Source of the DNA: Planctobacterium marinum
GTDB lineage: Bacteria; Pseudomonadota; Gammaproteobacteria; Enterobacterales; Alteromonadaceae
Length of the DNA stretch: 64,000 bases
Direction: 5' to 3'
Assembly: GCF_020687805.1 (NCBI RefSeq)
Contig: NZ_JAJEWQ010000004.1
Span: 310,001-374,000 of the forward strand
Shown: positions 37,707-44,421 of the stretch, one piece after another
How the letters are laid out: each line of letters begins with the position of its first letter
Position numbering within the stretch: position 1 is the stretch's first letter
The notes under the pieces: model-generated
Told to the model about the DNA's origin: nothing
Database searches by the model: none
The model's input: the letters and a program-made list of their open reading frames with translations, nothing else
Program-made: the position numbers and the translations under genes

Positions 37707-38798
37707 CTATGATGACATCGTTTGTAGTGATATTTTTTGGCTGAGTAGGTCAGTAAGCTGATCAAAATCTGCACCACCAGTGACCTCCCACACCTGGACT
37801 GAGCGTAGCCTGTCCTGATAGACCTGATTTGGCGGAATAATCGCTGCATTTAAAAAGGCTCCCCTGGCATCCTGATAAAAAGAGCCTGGAGATTTAGCGA
37901 TAGCTTTGATTAAATCCGGACGCGAATCCAGGCTCACTGACTGCATGCTAACGGGGGCGTTGTGACCTGGCTGCCAGTTGAGTAATACAACCTGTTGTAA
38001 CGGGCAACTGTGCCCCAGGCTGGCCTTACCATATACCTGCTCTACCATGACGTCGTACTTTTCCTCTAACTGCCAGAGTGCGTTACCGGGCATGCTGGCC
38101 AGCTCTTGTTGTCGCTTCACTGAAAGGATATCGACTAATTTGGGGTTGTTGAGTAAAGTACCGGGATTAACTCTGGGCTGTTTAGCCACGCCACGGGCCA
38201 CAATGCCTGAACTTTCAGCAAATAAAAACAGACGGTCATTGGAAATAAACTGGCTATCTGGCAAGTCCATCAGTTTTAGCATCGTAGTGGATTTACCACC
38301 GCCCGATAATGCGGCAATCGCGATACCCTGCTGCTGTACCTGCAAACAGGCGGCGTGACAAATCAAGCCGCCTTGTTGTTGCAAATAATTGATGTGCTGA
38401 TTAATGATGAAATTTACCGTCTGGCTGAGAAATTGTTCGCAGGGGCCAATCGCCAAAGGTGCACTAAGGTGCTGGAATAATACCATGCCGGTTTTTAGTT
38501 TATGTATCCAGCGACCGTCTTCAACATCGCAATACTGTTCTTTTTGACGAGTTTTCCCGGCTTCGGCAGTCCACTTTTGCCACTGGATAGCGGGTTGCTG
38601 TACTTCGTCATCATACAGATAAATACTCACAGCGCTGCTTGTCACCCTGGTCTCATAACCGGAAAAATACTGACCTAATGCCTGTAATAACTCGGGAGAA
38701 TTACTCTTTACCTGGTAATTCTGGCGGTCAAAAGTCAGTTGTAGTGAACAGTAAAAGTCCTGAGTTGTCAGTGAAAGTGTGTTGAATCCGGTGTGCAT
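37707..38798 (-). CDS. HprK-related kinase (GAK system)
   Basis: This 363-residue protein has an HPr kinase-like P-loop (ALSGGGKSTT, about 163-172) preceded by a GGLICHAA segment and followed by FISNDRLFL and RVNPGTLL, matching the HprK-related families defined with GAK loci. The N-terminal 100 residues are not HPr-kinase-like. True HprK phosphorylates a serine of HPr; no HPr or PTS gene is present and the Asp pair of HprK/P is not evident, so the substrate must differ. It is one base downstream of the ATP-grasp stop, inside the operon. Confidence 0.85.
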   Translation of the reverse strand: MHTGFNTLSLTTQDFYCSLQLTFDRQNYQVKSNSPELLQALGQYFSGYETRVTSSAVSIYLYDDEVQQPAIQWQKWTAEAGKTRQKEQYCDVEDGRWIHKLKTGMVLFQHLSAPLAIGPCEQFLSQTVNFIINQHINYLQQQGGLICHAACLQVQQQGIAIAALSGGGKSTTMLKLMDLPDSQFISNDRLFLFAESSGIVARGVAKQPRVNPGTLLNNPKLVDILSVKRQQELASMPGNALWQLEEKYDVMVEQVYGKASLGHSCPLQQVVLLNWQPGHNAPVSMQSVSLDSRPDLIKAIAKSPGSFYQDARGAFLNAAIIPPNQVYQDRLRSVQVWEVTGGADFDQLTDLLSQKISLQTMSS

Positions 38799-38799
38799 T

Positions 38800-39684
38800 T
38801 TAGTCTTCTGTTAAGGTGCGAATGATATGTTGGCAATAGGCCTGAGCTGCATCTGTCTGGCAACCTTCTGCTGCGCCTTTAAAGCCGCCAAATGCCGATA
38901 CTTCAAAGATAATTGGTCCCTGGTCAGTGAGCGCAATATCGACGGTGGTAAAATCCAGACCAAAAGGCGCCTGTGCCTGCCGGCCTAATTCCACCAGAGC
39001 ACTGTCAGGATGATAGGCCTGGTATTTACCGCCACTGTGGATGGTGGTATTCCAGGAATCATTCTGCGCAACCCTGGCATAGGTACACAAATAGTTGCCT
39101 CCAACAAATACCATGCCCAAATCCCAGCCCTGCAGGGTGGCTTTCTTTTGGATATAAAGCATAGGGTTGTGTTGCTGAAAAGTGCCTAACCTTTGGGTTA
39201 AATCCGATTGTGCTGCACTGACCAGCGTCATGCCTCTGGCTTTGGTGGAAAACATGGGTTTCAGCACGGCGGTACCGAAACGCTGAACCGCCATCTCCGC
39301 GTCCTGTAAATTTTCAGTCACGCAGGTTTCCGGCAAAGGTAAGTGTTGGGCAGCCAGAGTGACACTGCATCCGAGACGATTGACCAATTGCAGCATGGCC
39401 TGACAGGAACTGAACACTCTGACTCCGGCCATTTCCGCAAAACGCAGTAGTTCGATGCGATCCCACATATGCCGATCATAATCCTGAGTGATCTTTTTCA
39501 CGACGATGGCGTCTAACTGACACAGGTTCACATCCTGAAACCACAGCGCGTTGCTGGCAGTATCCAGCCGGACATCCTGCATACTGATAACCAGTCTGAA
39601 CCCGGTTTGTTGTTCAATCCGGTCTGCCAGAACTTCTGTGGACCATTTTCCCGGTATGCCCACAACGGCAATGCGTTTATTCAA
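38800..39684 (-). CDS. ATP-grasp enzyme (GAK system)
   Basis: This 294-residue protein is an ATP-grasp ligase of the RimK-like type: VGIPGKWSTEVLADR at the N-terminus, nucleotide-binding AVLKPMFSTKARGMTLV, and metal-binding VDIALTDQGPIIFEVSAFGGFKG. ATP-grasp enzymes join a carboxylate to an amine or thiol through an acyl phosphate. The start is TTG 39684: no ATG exists nearby and a strong GGAGGAG lies about nine bases upstream. It overlaps the upstream phosphotransferase-like gene by eight bases. Substrates are unknown; the GAK context could mean glutamylation or peptide extension of a small molecule or the amphi-Trp protein. Confidence 0.87.
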   Translation of the reverse strand: MNKRIAVVGIPGKWSTEVLADRIEQQTGFRLVISMQDVRLDTASNALWFQDVNLCQLDAIVVKKITQDYDRHMWDRIELLRFAEMAGVRVFSSCQAMLQLVNRLGCSVTLAAQHLPLPETCVTENLQDAEMAVQRFGTAVLKPMFSTKARGMTLVSAAQSDLTQRLGTFQQHNPMLYIQKKATLQGWDLGMVFVGGNYLCTYARVAQNDSWNTTIHSGGKYQAYHPDSALVELGRQAQAPFGLDFTTVDIALTDQGPIIFEVSAFGGFKGAAEGCQTDAAQAYCQHIIRTLTED

Positions 39685-41314
39685 AGAAAAGCTCCTCCAG
39701 TGGCAGGCGATATCTCGCCAGTTTATCAGCTTTACAGGTGGTGATCTGGTTCAGTAAATACATGGCCCGCAAAAACATACGTCGGGACAAGGTAGGGTCC
39801 AGGATAAAGCGGGTAGAGGTGATATAGGAACGGATCAGTCCCAGTGTCAGTCTGAGTTCAAAACTGTTGTCCTGTTCTTTTTTGGCGAAACGTCTGACCG
39901 GGGCGAGAAACTGCTTAGCGATCGTCAGTAATCTGCTGCGTTGCTGGGTCTCCAGAATGCCGAGACGGTAAATGGACACCATAAAAACCGCGACATCCTG
40001 CACATAGTCCATGTATCTGGAGCGATGTAAATCAATAAAATTGATCCGCTTATCAATCGGATCATAAATAATGTTGTCAAGATTAAAGTCACCGTGTATG
40101 TACACGGAAAATGGTGCGTGCAGCTTCTTTTCCAGCTCTGCTGCGCGCTTCATCAGAGTTTGCAGCGAGGCGGTGGTCTCACCACAGAGCATTTGCTTCT
40201 GAGTGGCGAATTCAGGGTGAACCTGAAAGACTGCGGGCAGGCGCTTTTCCAACTGCAGCATATGTTGGGCCTGCGCAGGTCGGGGTGTGCGGGTTTCCTG
40301 CCAGATATTTTGCAGCGTCTTTAACAGGCTTTTTAACGCTGGCTGAACCAACTCTGTGTGTTCTGTGACAATACGCTCCAGGGTAAAACCCGGCAGGTGT
40401 TCAATCAGTATCGAAGCGGTATCACCGCGTTTGTGATAGGACAGAATTTTTGGGGCCAGTCCCGGGTAGATATCATGCCAGCTTTTTACACTGGCTCGCT
40501 CCTCTTTTACTTTTCCTTTGTCACCTTCTTTGAAAATGGCCAGCGGGTCGTCATTGCTGTTGTCTTTTCTGGATACTGCAGAAATCGCGCTGCCGGAACG
40601 GGTTTCTGCAATGGTATTCAGGGTCAGGTTTTCCGGTTCTGTTGCCACGTCTTCGGCAATATCCGTCAGGGAGGTATAACGACTGAGATTCATTTGCTGG
40701 CCCAAATTAGCCGACAGTACCGATTCGGCAATGGCGCCCATTAAGGCGATCATTTGGCGCAGAGCATAGATGGGAAACATCATTTCAGCGGCTTCCTGCA
40801 AGCGCTGTTCCTCGCCTAGCTCTAAAACCGCTTTGTTCATGATTTTAGACAATCTACGGGTTAATTTGCGCCGTTCATTATCGATATCTATAGCCACCCT
40901 GGAGTTAGTATCGACGAGGGCGCTTTCCACCTGCCCCAGCGCCAGACGCATACGTTTGACCAGTTTGGCGCATTCTTTATGAGGCAGCTCGCTAAGGCGT
41001 CGGGGCTTGAGTCGCAAGCTATCGCTGATGGCCTGACGTCCGAAATGACTAAACTGGAATAATTCGGCCACCAGATTTTCTGCGGCCTGTAGTCTAAACT
41101 GTAAGGGTGATCTTGGGTGACGCTGTAATTGACTCAGCAAACTGCGCCTGGCGCGGGTACGCAGGTTTTCAGCATAGCCGGCGCGACCCAAAATGCGATT
41201 GGCGACGCTGGCTTCCGGGGCAACAAAAAAGGCTTCCGTTTGCAGCAATTGTTGCTCAATCTCTAACAACAAGAAATGCAGATGCTCGATAGTGCTGTTG
41301 TTAAGTTTGCTCAA
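39677..41314 (-). CDS. PhoU-like / aminoglycoside phosphotransferase-like fusion (GAK operon)
   Basis: This 545-residue protein heads the minus-strand GAK operon. Residues 1-215 form a Leu/Arg-rich helical bundle resembling PhoU. Residues 285-545 are kinase-like, of the APH/choline-kinase type: the catalytic loop HGDFNLDN at H407-N414 and the metal Asp in NFIDLHRS near 428. It probably phosphorylates a small molecule; the bundle may sense phosphate or another partner. The start is TTG 41314 with GAGGG upstream; an in-frame stop lies just before and the next Met is around residue 120, so TTG is the best choice. It is divergent from the CofD-like gene across 155 bases. Confidence 0.78.
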   Translation of the reverse strand: MSKLNNSTIEHLHFLLLEIEQQLLQTEAFFVAPEASVANRILGRAGYAENLRTRARRSLLSQLQRHPRSPLQFRLQAAENLVAELFQFSHFGRQAISDSLRLKPRRLSELPHKECAKLVKRMRLALGQVESALVDTNSRVAIDIDNERRKLTRRLSKIMNKAVLELGEEQRLQEAAEMMFPIYALRQMIALMGAIAESVLSANLGQQMNLSRYTSLTDIAEDVATEPENLTLNTIAETRSGSAISAVSRKDNSNDDPLAIFKEGDKGKVKEERASVKSWHDIYPGLAPKILSYHKRGDTASILIEHLPGFTLERIVTEHTELVQPALKSLLKTLQNIWQETRTPRPAQAQHMLQLEKRLPAVFQVHPEFATQKQMLCGETTASLQTLMKRAAELEKKLHAPFSVYIHGDFNLDNIIYDPIDKRINFIDLHRSRYMDYVQDVAVFMVSIYRLGILETQQRSRLLTIAKQFLAPVRRFAKKEQDNSFELRLTLGLIRSYITSTRFILDPTLSRRMFLRAMYLLNQITTCKADKLARYRLPLEELFFE

Positions 41315-41373
41315 GCGCCCTCTGCTGTAAAATAACTGTTATGCTGTTAGTCTATACTGACATCGGAATATGT

Positions 41374-41395
41374 CACCCGTATGAAACCACGGGTG
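41374..41395 (+). other. Hairpin in the leader of the CofD-like gene
   Basis: A seven-base stem CACCCGT / ACGGGTG (41374-41380 with 41389-41395), extendable by two weaker pairs, encloses an eight-base loop. A compact GCGAAAGC mini-hairpin follows at about 41400-41407. Both lie 65-95 bases before the start codon, in the divergent promoter region. It could be a leader RNA structure or chance; I matched it to no known riboswitch. Confidence 0.35.
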
Positions 41396-41469
41396 GCTGG
41401 CGAAAGCGGAATAGATCTGCAACAACAAACGTTGAAAAAATGAAAATAACAACAAGGCTTAGATAACCG

Positions 41470-42663
41470 ATGACTCGTTTTTTGGTTACCAGGGGAGGCA
41501 CAATCCCTGATCCTATGCGCAGTAGTCGCTATAAAAAAATTCCGGAACTCGGCCCGCGTATTTTGTTTTTCAGTGGTGGCAGTGCCCTGAATGGCGTAGC
41601 GCGCAAACTGAAAGAATTCACCCATAATTCAATTCACCTGGTTACCCCATTTGACTCCGGTGGCAGCTCAGCGGTGATCCGGGAGTTTTTTGATATGCCT
41701 GCGGTGGGTGATCTGCGCAGCCGTATGATGGCGCTGGCCGATGAATCGGTATTGGGGAACCCTGAAATACTCCGCCTGTTTAACTACCGCTTTGACAAAA
41801 CCACAGACAATGACACATTAAGAGCGCGTCTGGAGTCGATGGTGGCAGGGGAAGATGACCTGACCCGCGATATCCTCAACCCCATGCGGAGCCTGATTTG
41901 CAACCATTTAGGCTACTTTTTAAAGGTGATGCCCGCCGCATTTAACCTGCGCGGTGCCAGTATCGGCAATTTGATTTTAGTGGGCGGTTATATCAATCAG
42001 CATCGTCAACTGGACCCTATTATCTTTTTGTTTTCTGAATTGGTTAAAGTAAAAGGGGTGGTGCGCTCAATAACCGAAGACAATTATCACCTGGCGGCAG
42101 AACTGGCGGATGGTTCTCAGGTGATCGGTCAACACTGCCTGACCGGAAAAGAACAACCACCGATCAACTGTGCCATAAAAAAGCTACGCCTGAGCAAGGA
42201 TCTGAACAGTTTGCGCCGGGTCACTACCAAGTTGAAAAAGCGCAACCGCAACCTGATCCAAAGTGCAGAGTTAATTTGCTACCCACCCGGCAGTTTTTAT
42301 TCCAGCCTGGTGGCCAATTTATTGCCTTACGGGGTTGCTGAGTGCATTGCCAATAACCCTTGTCCTAAGATCTACATTCCTAATCGTGGTAAGGACCCTG
42401 AGCAATTGGGGATGACTATCAATGACCAGGTGGATACCATTTTAGAGCGTTTACAAGGACAACTGGAGCAAACCGTACCAGTAACCAGTCTGCTTAATTT
42501 TATCCTATACGACAGTCGCAATTTACCGTCTGAGCAGCATGTCGATGTGGCTCGGTTTTCTGCTATGGGAATTCAGATAATTGATATACCCATGGTGTGT
42601 AAAGATACAGCGGAGTACTACAATGATGAGCAACTGGTAAAGGCGATCATTTCGCTTATTTAA
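41470..42663 (+). CDS. CofD/YvcK-like protein (GAK system)
   Basis: This 397-residue Rossmann-like protein shows the CofD/YvcK signature FSGGSALNGVARKL (34-47) and VTPFDSGGSSAVIRE (58-72), with GDLRSRMMALAD following. It matches the CofD-related family named for GAK loci. CofD transfers 2-phospho-L-lactate in F420 synthesis and YvcK binds UDP-GlcNAc; this protein is long for both and no other F420 gene is present, so it is not F420 synthesis. It is transcribed away from the six-gene operon, probably from a shared control region, and completes the gene set. It is likely to transfer or bind a phosphorylated ligand. Confidence 0.86.
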   Translation: MTRFLVTRGGTIPDPMRSSRYKKIPELGPRILFFSGGSALNGVARKLKEFTHNSIHLVTPFDSGGSSAVIREFFDMPAVGDLRSRMMALADESVLGNPEILRLFNYRFDKTTDNDTLRARLESMVAGEDDLTRDILNPMRSLICNHLGYFLKVMPAAFNLRGASIGNLILVGGYINQHRQLDPIIFLFSELVKVKGVVRSITEDNYHLAAELADGSQVIGQHCLTGKEQPPINCAIKKLRLSKDLNSLRRVTTKLKKRNRNLIQSAELICYPPGSFYSSLVANLLPYGVAECIANNPCPKIYIPNRGKDPEQLGMTINDQVDTILERLQGQLEQTVPVTSLLNFILYDSRNLPSEQHVDVARFSAMGIQIIDIPMVCKDTAEYYNDEQLVKAIISLI

Positions 42664-42746
42664 TAATTGAGTAGTATGGTTGTATTGATCCATCGCTGGG
42701 CATTCGCGTTTAACTCTGTGTAACTTCAACAATTTTTGTATGGCGG

Positions 42747-42773
42747 TGCATCCGTTATTGAATCTCAGTCGTT
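42747..42773 (+). promoter_or_regulatory. Probable ECF promoter of the sigma factor gene
   Basis: TGCATCC (42747-42753), a 16-base spacer and CGTT (42770-42773) precede the sigma gene, with 35 bases between CGTT and ATG. The same element with the same spacer and distance lies before the DUF4331 gene. From memory, mycobacterial SigK, whose anti-sigma is RskA, uses a CCATCC-like -35, which fits. Confidence 0.7.
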
Positions 42774-42808
42774 GATGTTATTAAACGAACGCGACGAATG
42801 GAGCAGTA

Positions 42809-43351
42809 ATGGAACACGAACAAATGTTACGGTTGTTGGGGGCTGTGTCACAAGGTGACCGAAAATCCTTTGAACAACTATATAATGCCACGAGTGGTCA
42901 GCTTTACGCTGTATGTTTAAAAATACTTGTACGCAAAGAATTGGCCGAAGAAGCCATGCAAGAAGCTTATGTGCGAATATGGCACAATGCGGGAGACTAT
43001 CAGGTTGGAAAAGGTACAGTGCTGACCTGGATGGTATCTATTGCGCGCTATCGGGCCCTTGACCTGATCCGTTATCACAAAATCCGAAAAGAAGAACTAT
43101 TAGACAAAAGTGATTTATACAACGGATTTGACAATGAAACAGATAACCTTGCTCTAAAAAGCGAACAAAAGCTCAATCTCGAGCGTTGTTTGGAGGACCT
43201 GGATGCGCAGCAAAAACAGGCTATTCATCTGGCTTACTTTAACGGGTTTTCTCATCATGAAGTTACTCACTACCTCGAAAAACCCTTGGGTACTATCAAA
43301 AGTTGGATACGTCGTGGTTTGTTGAGTTTACAAAGGTGTCTGGCGTTATGA
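42809..43351 (+). CDS. ECF RNA polymerase sigma factor (SigK/RskA-type pair)
   Basis: This 180-residue sigma-70 family factor has region 2 (EEAMQEAYVRIWHNAGDYQ, LTWMVSIARYRALDLIRYHK) and region 4 (LDAQQKQAIHLAYFNGFSHHEVTHYL...GTIKSWIRRGL). It starts at ATG 42809 with GGAG upstream. Its stop overlaps the start of the anti-sigma gene (ATGA at 43348-43351), so the two are translationally coupled. The shared promoter element predicts that it transcribes itself and the downstream DUF4331 operon. The activating signal is unknown; RskA-type partners often respond to oxidative or envelope conditions. Confidence 0.92.
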   Translation: MEHEQMLRLLGAVSQGDRKSFEQLYNATSGQLYAVCLKILVRKELAEEAMQEAYVRIWHNAGDYQVGKGTVLTWMVSIARYRALDLIRYHKIRKEELLDKSDLYNGFDNETDNLALKSEQKLNLERCLEDLDAQQKQAIHLAYFNGFSHHEVTHYLEKPLGTIKSWIRRGLLSLQRCLAL

Positions 43352-44034
43352 AGTTAAATCAAGATACAAAAAATGCCCTGTCTGCAGAATATGTGTTGGG
43401 TACCTTACGGGGCAAAGCCAGACAGCGTTTTCAGACTTTGGTGATGCAGTCACAAGCCTTACGGGAACAAACCTGGTTATAGGAGCAACATTTGAATGAG
43501 ATGGCGGAACAACTAGCGCCGGTGGCCCCTCCGAAACATGTATGGCGGCGTATCCAAAGCCAACTGGGATTGACTGATGAAGTAACAGAAGTCGTGCCAC
43601 TGAAACCAAATCCTGGTTCGAAGATTTGGCCCATGTTGGCATCCGCCGCGTTATTGTTGTTGGCGGTATTGGCTGTGCGTTACGATCCAGAAGTGCCACA
43701 ACCGCAATATCAGCAAATTGCCATTTTTAATAACGCTGAAGCTGAACCTGTGTGGTTGCTGGAAATTTCTGAAACAGAAATTATTGTGCGTGCCACGGCT
43801 TCATTGCAACAGCGTGCAGAAAATGATTATCAACTGTGGATAGTGGTGCAAGACGGTCGCGCCCCTATTTCGCTGGGACTGTTGCCGCAAGGTGGTCGTA
43901 TTAGCCTGGACAAACTGCCTATATATGACCAGATTAGTATTGCCGCACTGGCAGTGAGTCTGGAGCCTTTAGGTGGCTCACCGAATGGCTTGCCAACAGA
44001 AGTGTTGTACACAACGCAACCGGTTACCCTATGA
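43348..44034 (+). pseudogene. RskA-like anti-sigma factor interrupted by in-frame TAG
   Basis: Read through, this frame gives a normal anti-sigma-K (RskA) protein of about 228 residues: a short N-terminal sigma-binding segment (NALSAEYVLGTLRGKARQRF), a linker with LAPVAPPKHVWRRI, a transmembrane helix (MLASAALLLLAVLAV) and an RskA C-terminal domain ending LEPLGGSPNGLPTEVLYTTQPVTL. Codon 45 is TAG (43480-43482), where relatives carry Trp (xW-E-xxLNxMAE); one change, TGG to TAG, explains it. The rest of the frame is intact, so the break is recent, a sequencing error, suppressed, or bypassed by restart at 43492. If real, the sigma-binding segment is separated from the membrane anchor. Confidence 0.75.
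43492..44034 (+). CDS. Downstream portion of the RskA-like anti-sigma factor
   Basis: This is the part after the TAG. A GGAG overlapping the stop (43482-43485) stands six bases before TTG 43492 and 15 before ATG 43501, so ribosomes ending at TAG could restart. The product would be about 180 residues, with the transmembrane helix and the periplasmic RskA domain but without the first 44 residues that normally contact the sigma factor. Confidence 0.6.
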   Translation: MNEMAEQLAPVAPPKHVWRRIQSQLGLTDEVTEVVPLKPNPGSKIWPMLASAALLLLAVLAVRYDPEVPQPQYQQIAIFNNAEAEPVWLLEISETEIIVRATASLQQRAENDYQLWIVVQDGRAPISLGLLPQGGRISLDKLPIYDQISIAALAVSLEPLGGSPNGLPTEVLYTTQPVTL

Positions 44035-44050
44035 TCGTATAGGTATTTTT

Positions 44051-44073
44051 AAAAGGGTCTTTTGGACCCTTTT
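44051..44073 (+). terminator. Terminator after the sigma/anti-sigma genes
   Basis: A nine-base stem (AAAAGGGTC / GACCCTTTT) with a five-base loop lies 16 bases after the anti-sigma stop. The T-run is within the stem, so it can work in either direction; strength is uncertain. Confidence 0.65.
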
Positions 44074-44359
44074 AAATCTCATTCCACAATCAGCGACTGT
44101 CGAAGGTGATCGTTGTACAGAATAGAGCTCTGGTCGAAGTACAGTAGTTCAGTGATCTCTAATGTTGTCCGTCCCTGATACCTCTCATGGTTGTTTCTAC
44201 TGAATAAGCAGCTTACTGCGTGTAAAGGGATCCCCACATAGAACGTCAGACTTAACATTCCATTGATTTTCAATAGCTTTTTTTCAAAGCGCGAATATAA
44301 AGCTAACTTCTTCGTAAAATGGATTGTTTACAGCATCCAAAAATATTTTCTAATTTTTT

Positions 44360-44386
44360 TGCATCCAATAGTCAATCTGGGGCGTT
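44360..44386 (+). promoter_or_regulatory. Probable ECF promoter of the DUF4331 operon
   Basis: TGCATCC (44360-44366), 16 bases and CGTT (44383-44386) copy the element before the sigma gene. The spacers also share AATCT at the same offset. The distance from CGTT to ATG 44422 is the same 35 bases. This predicts control by the neighbouring ECF sigma factor. Confidence 0.7.
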
Positions 44387-44421
44387 TGGCTTGGTGAATT
44401 CATTACAAAATGGAACAACCC

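Larger units (their letters stand above)
44035..44421. other. Intergenic region before the DUF4331 gene
   Basis: These 387 bases hold the terminator after the anti-sigma gene and the ECF-type promoter near the right end. The middle is AT-rich and without a credible gene; a 64-codon minus-strand frame at 44079-44273 lacks any family resemblance. A second GCATCC at 44333-44338 has no matching -10. Confidence 0.5.

Noticed and set aside
41470-42663. CofD-like gene as part of coenzyme F420 synthesis
   Set aside because: No cofC, cofE or other F420 gene is present, and the neighbours are GAK components.
44333-44338. Extra GCATCC in the DUF4331 upstream region
   Set aside because: The sequence 16 bases on is T-rich with no -10-like CGTT.
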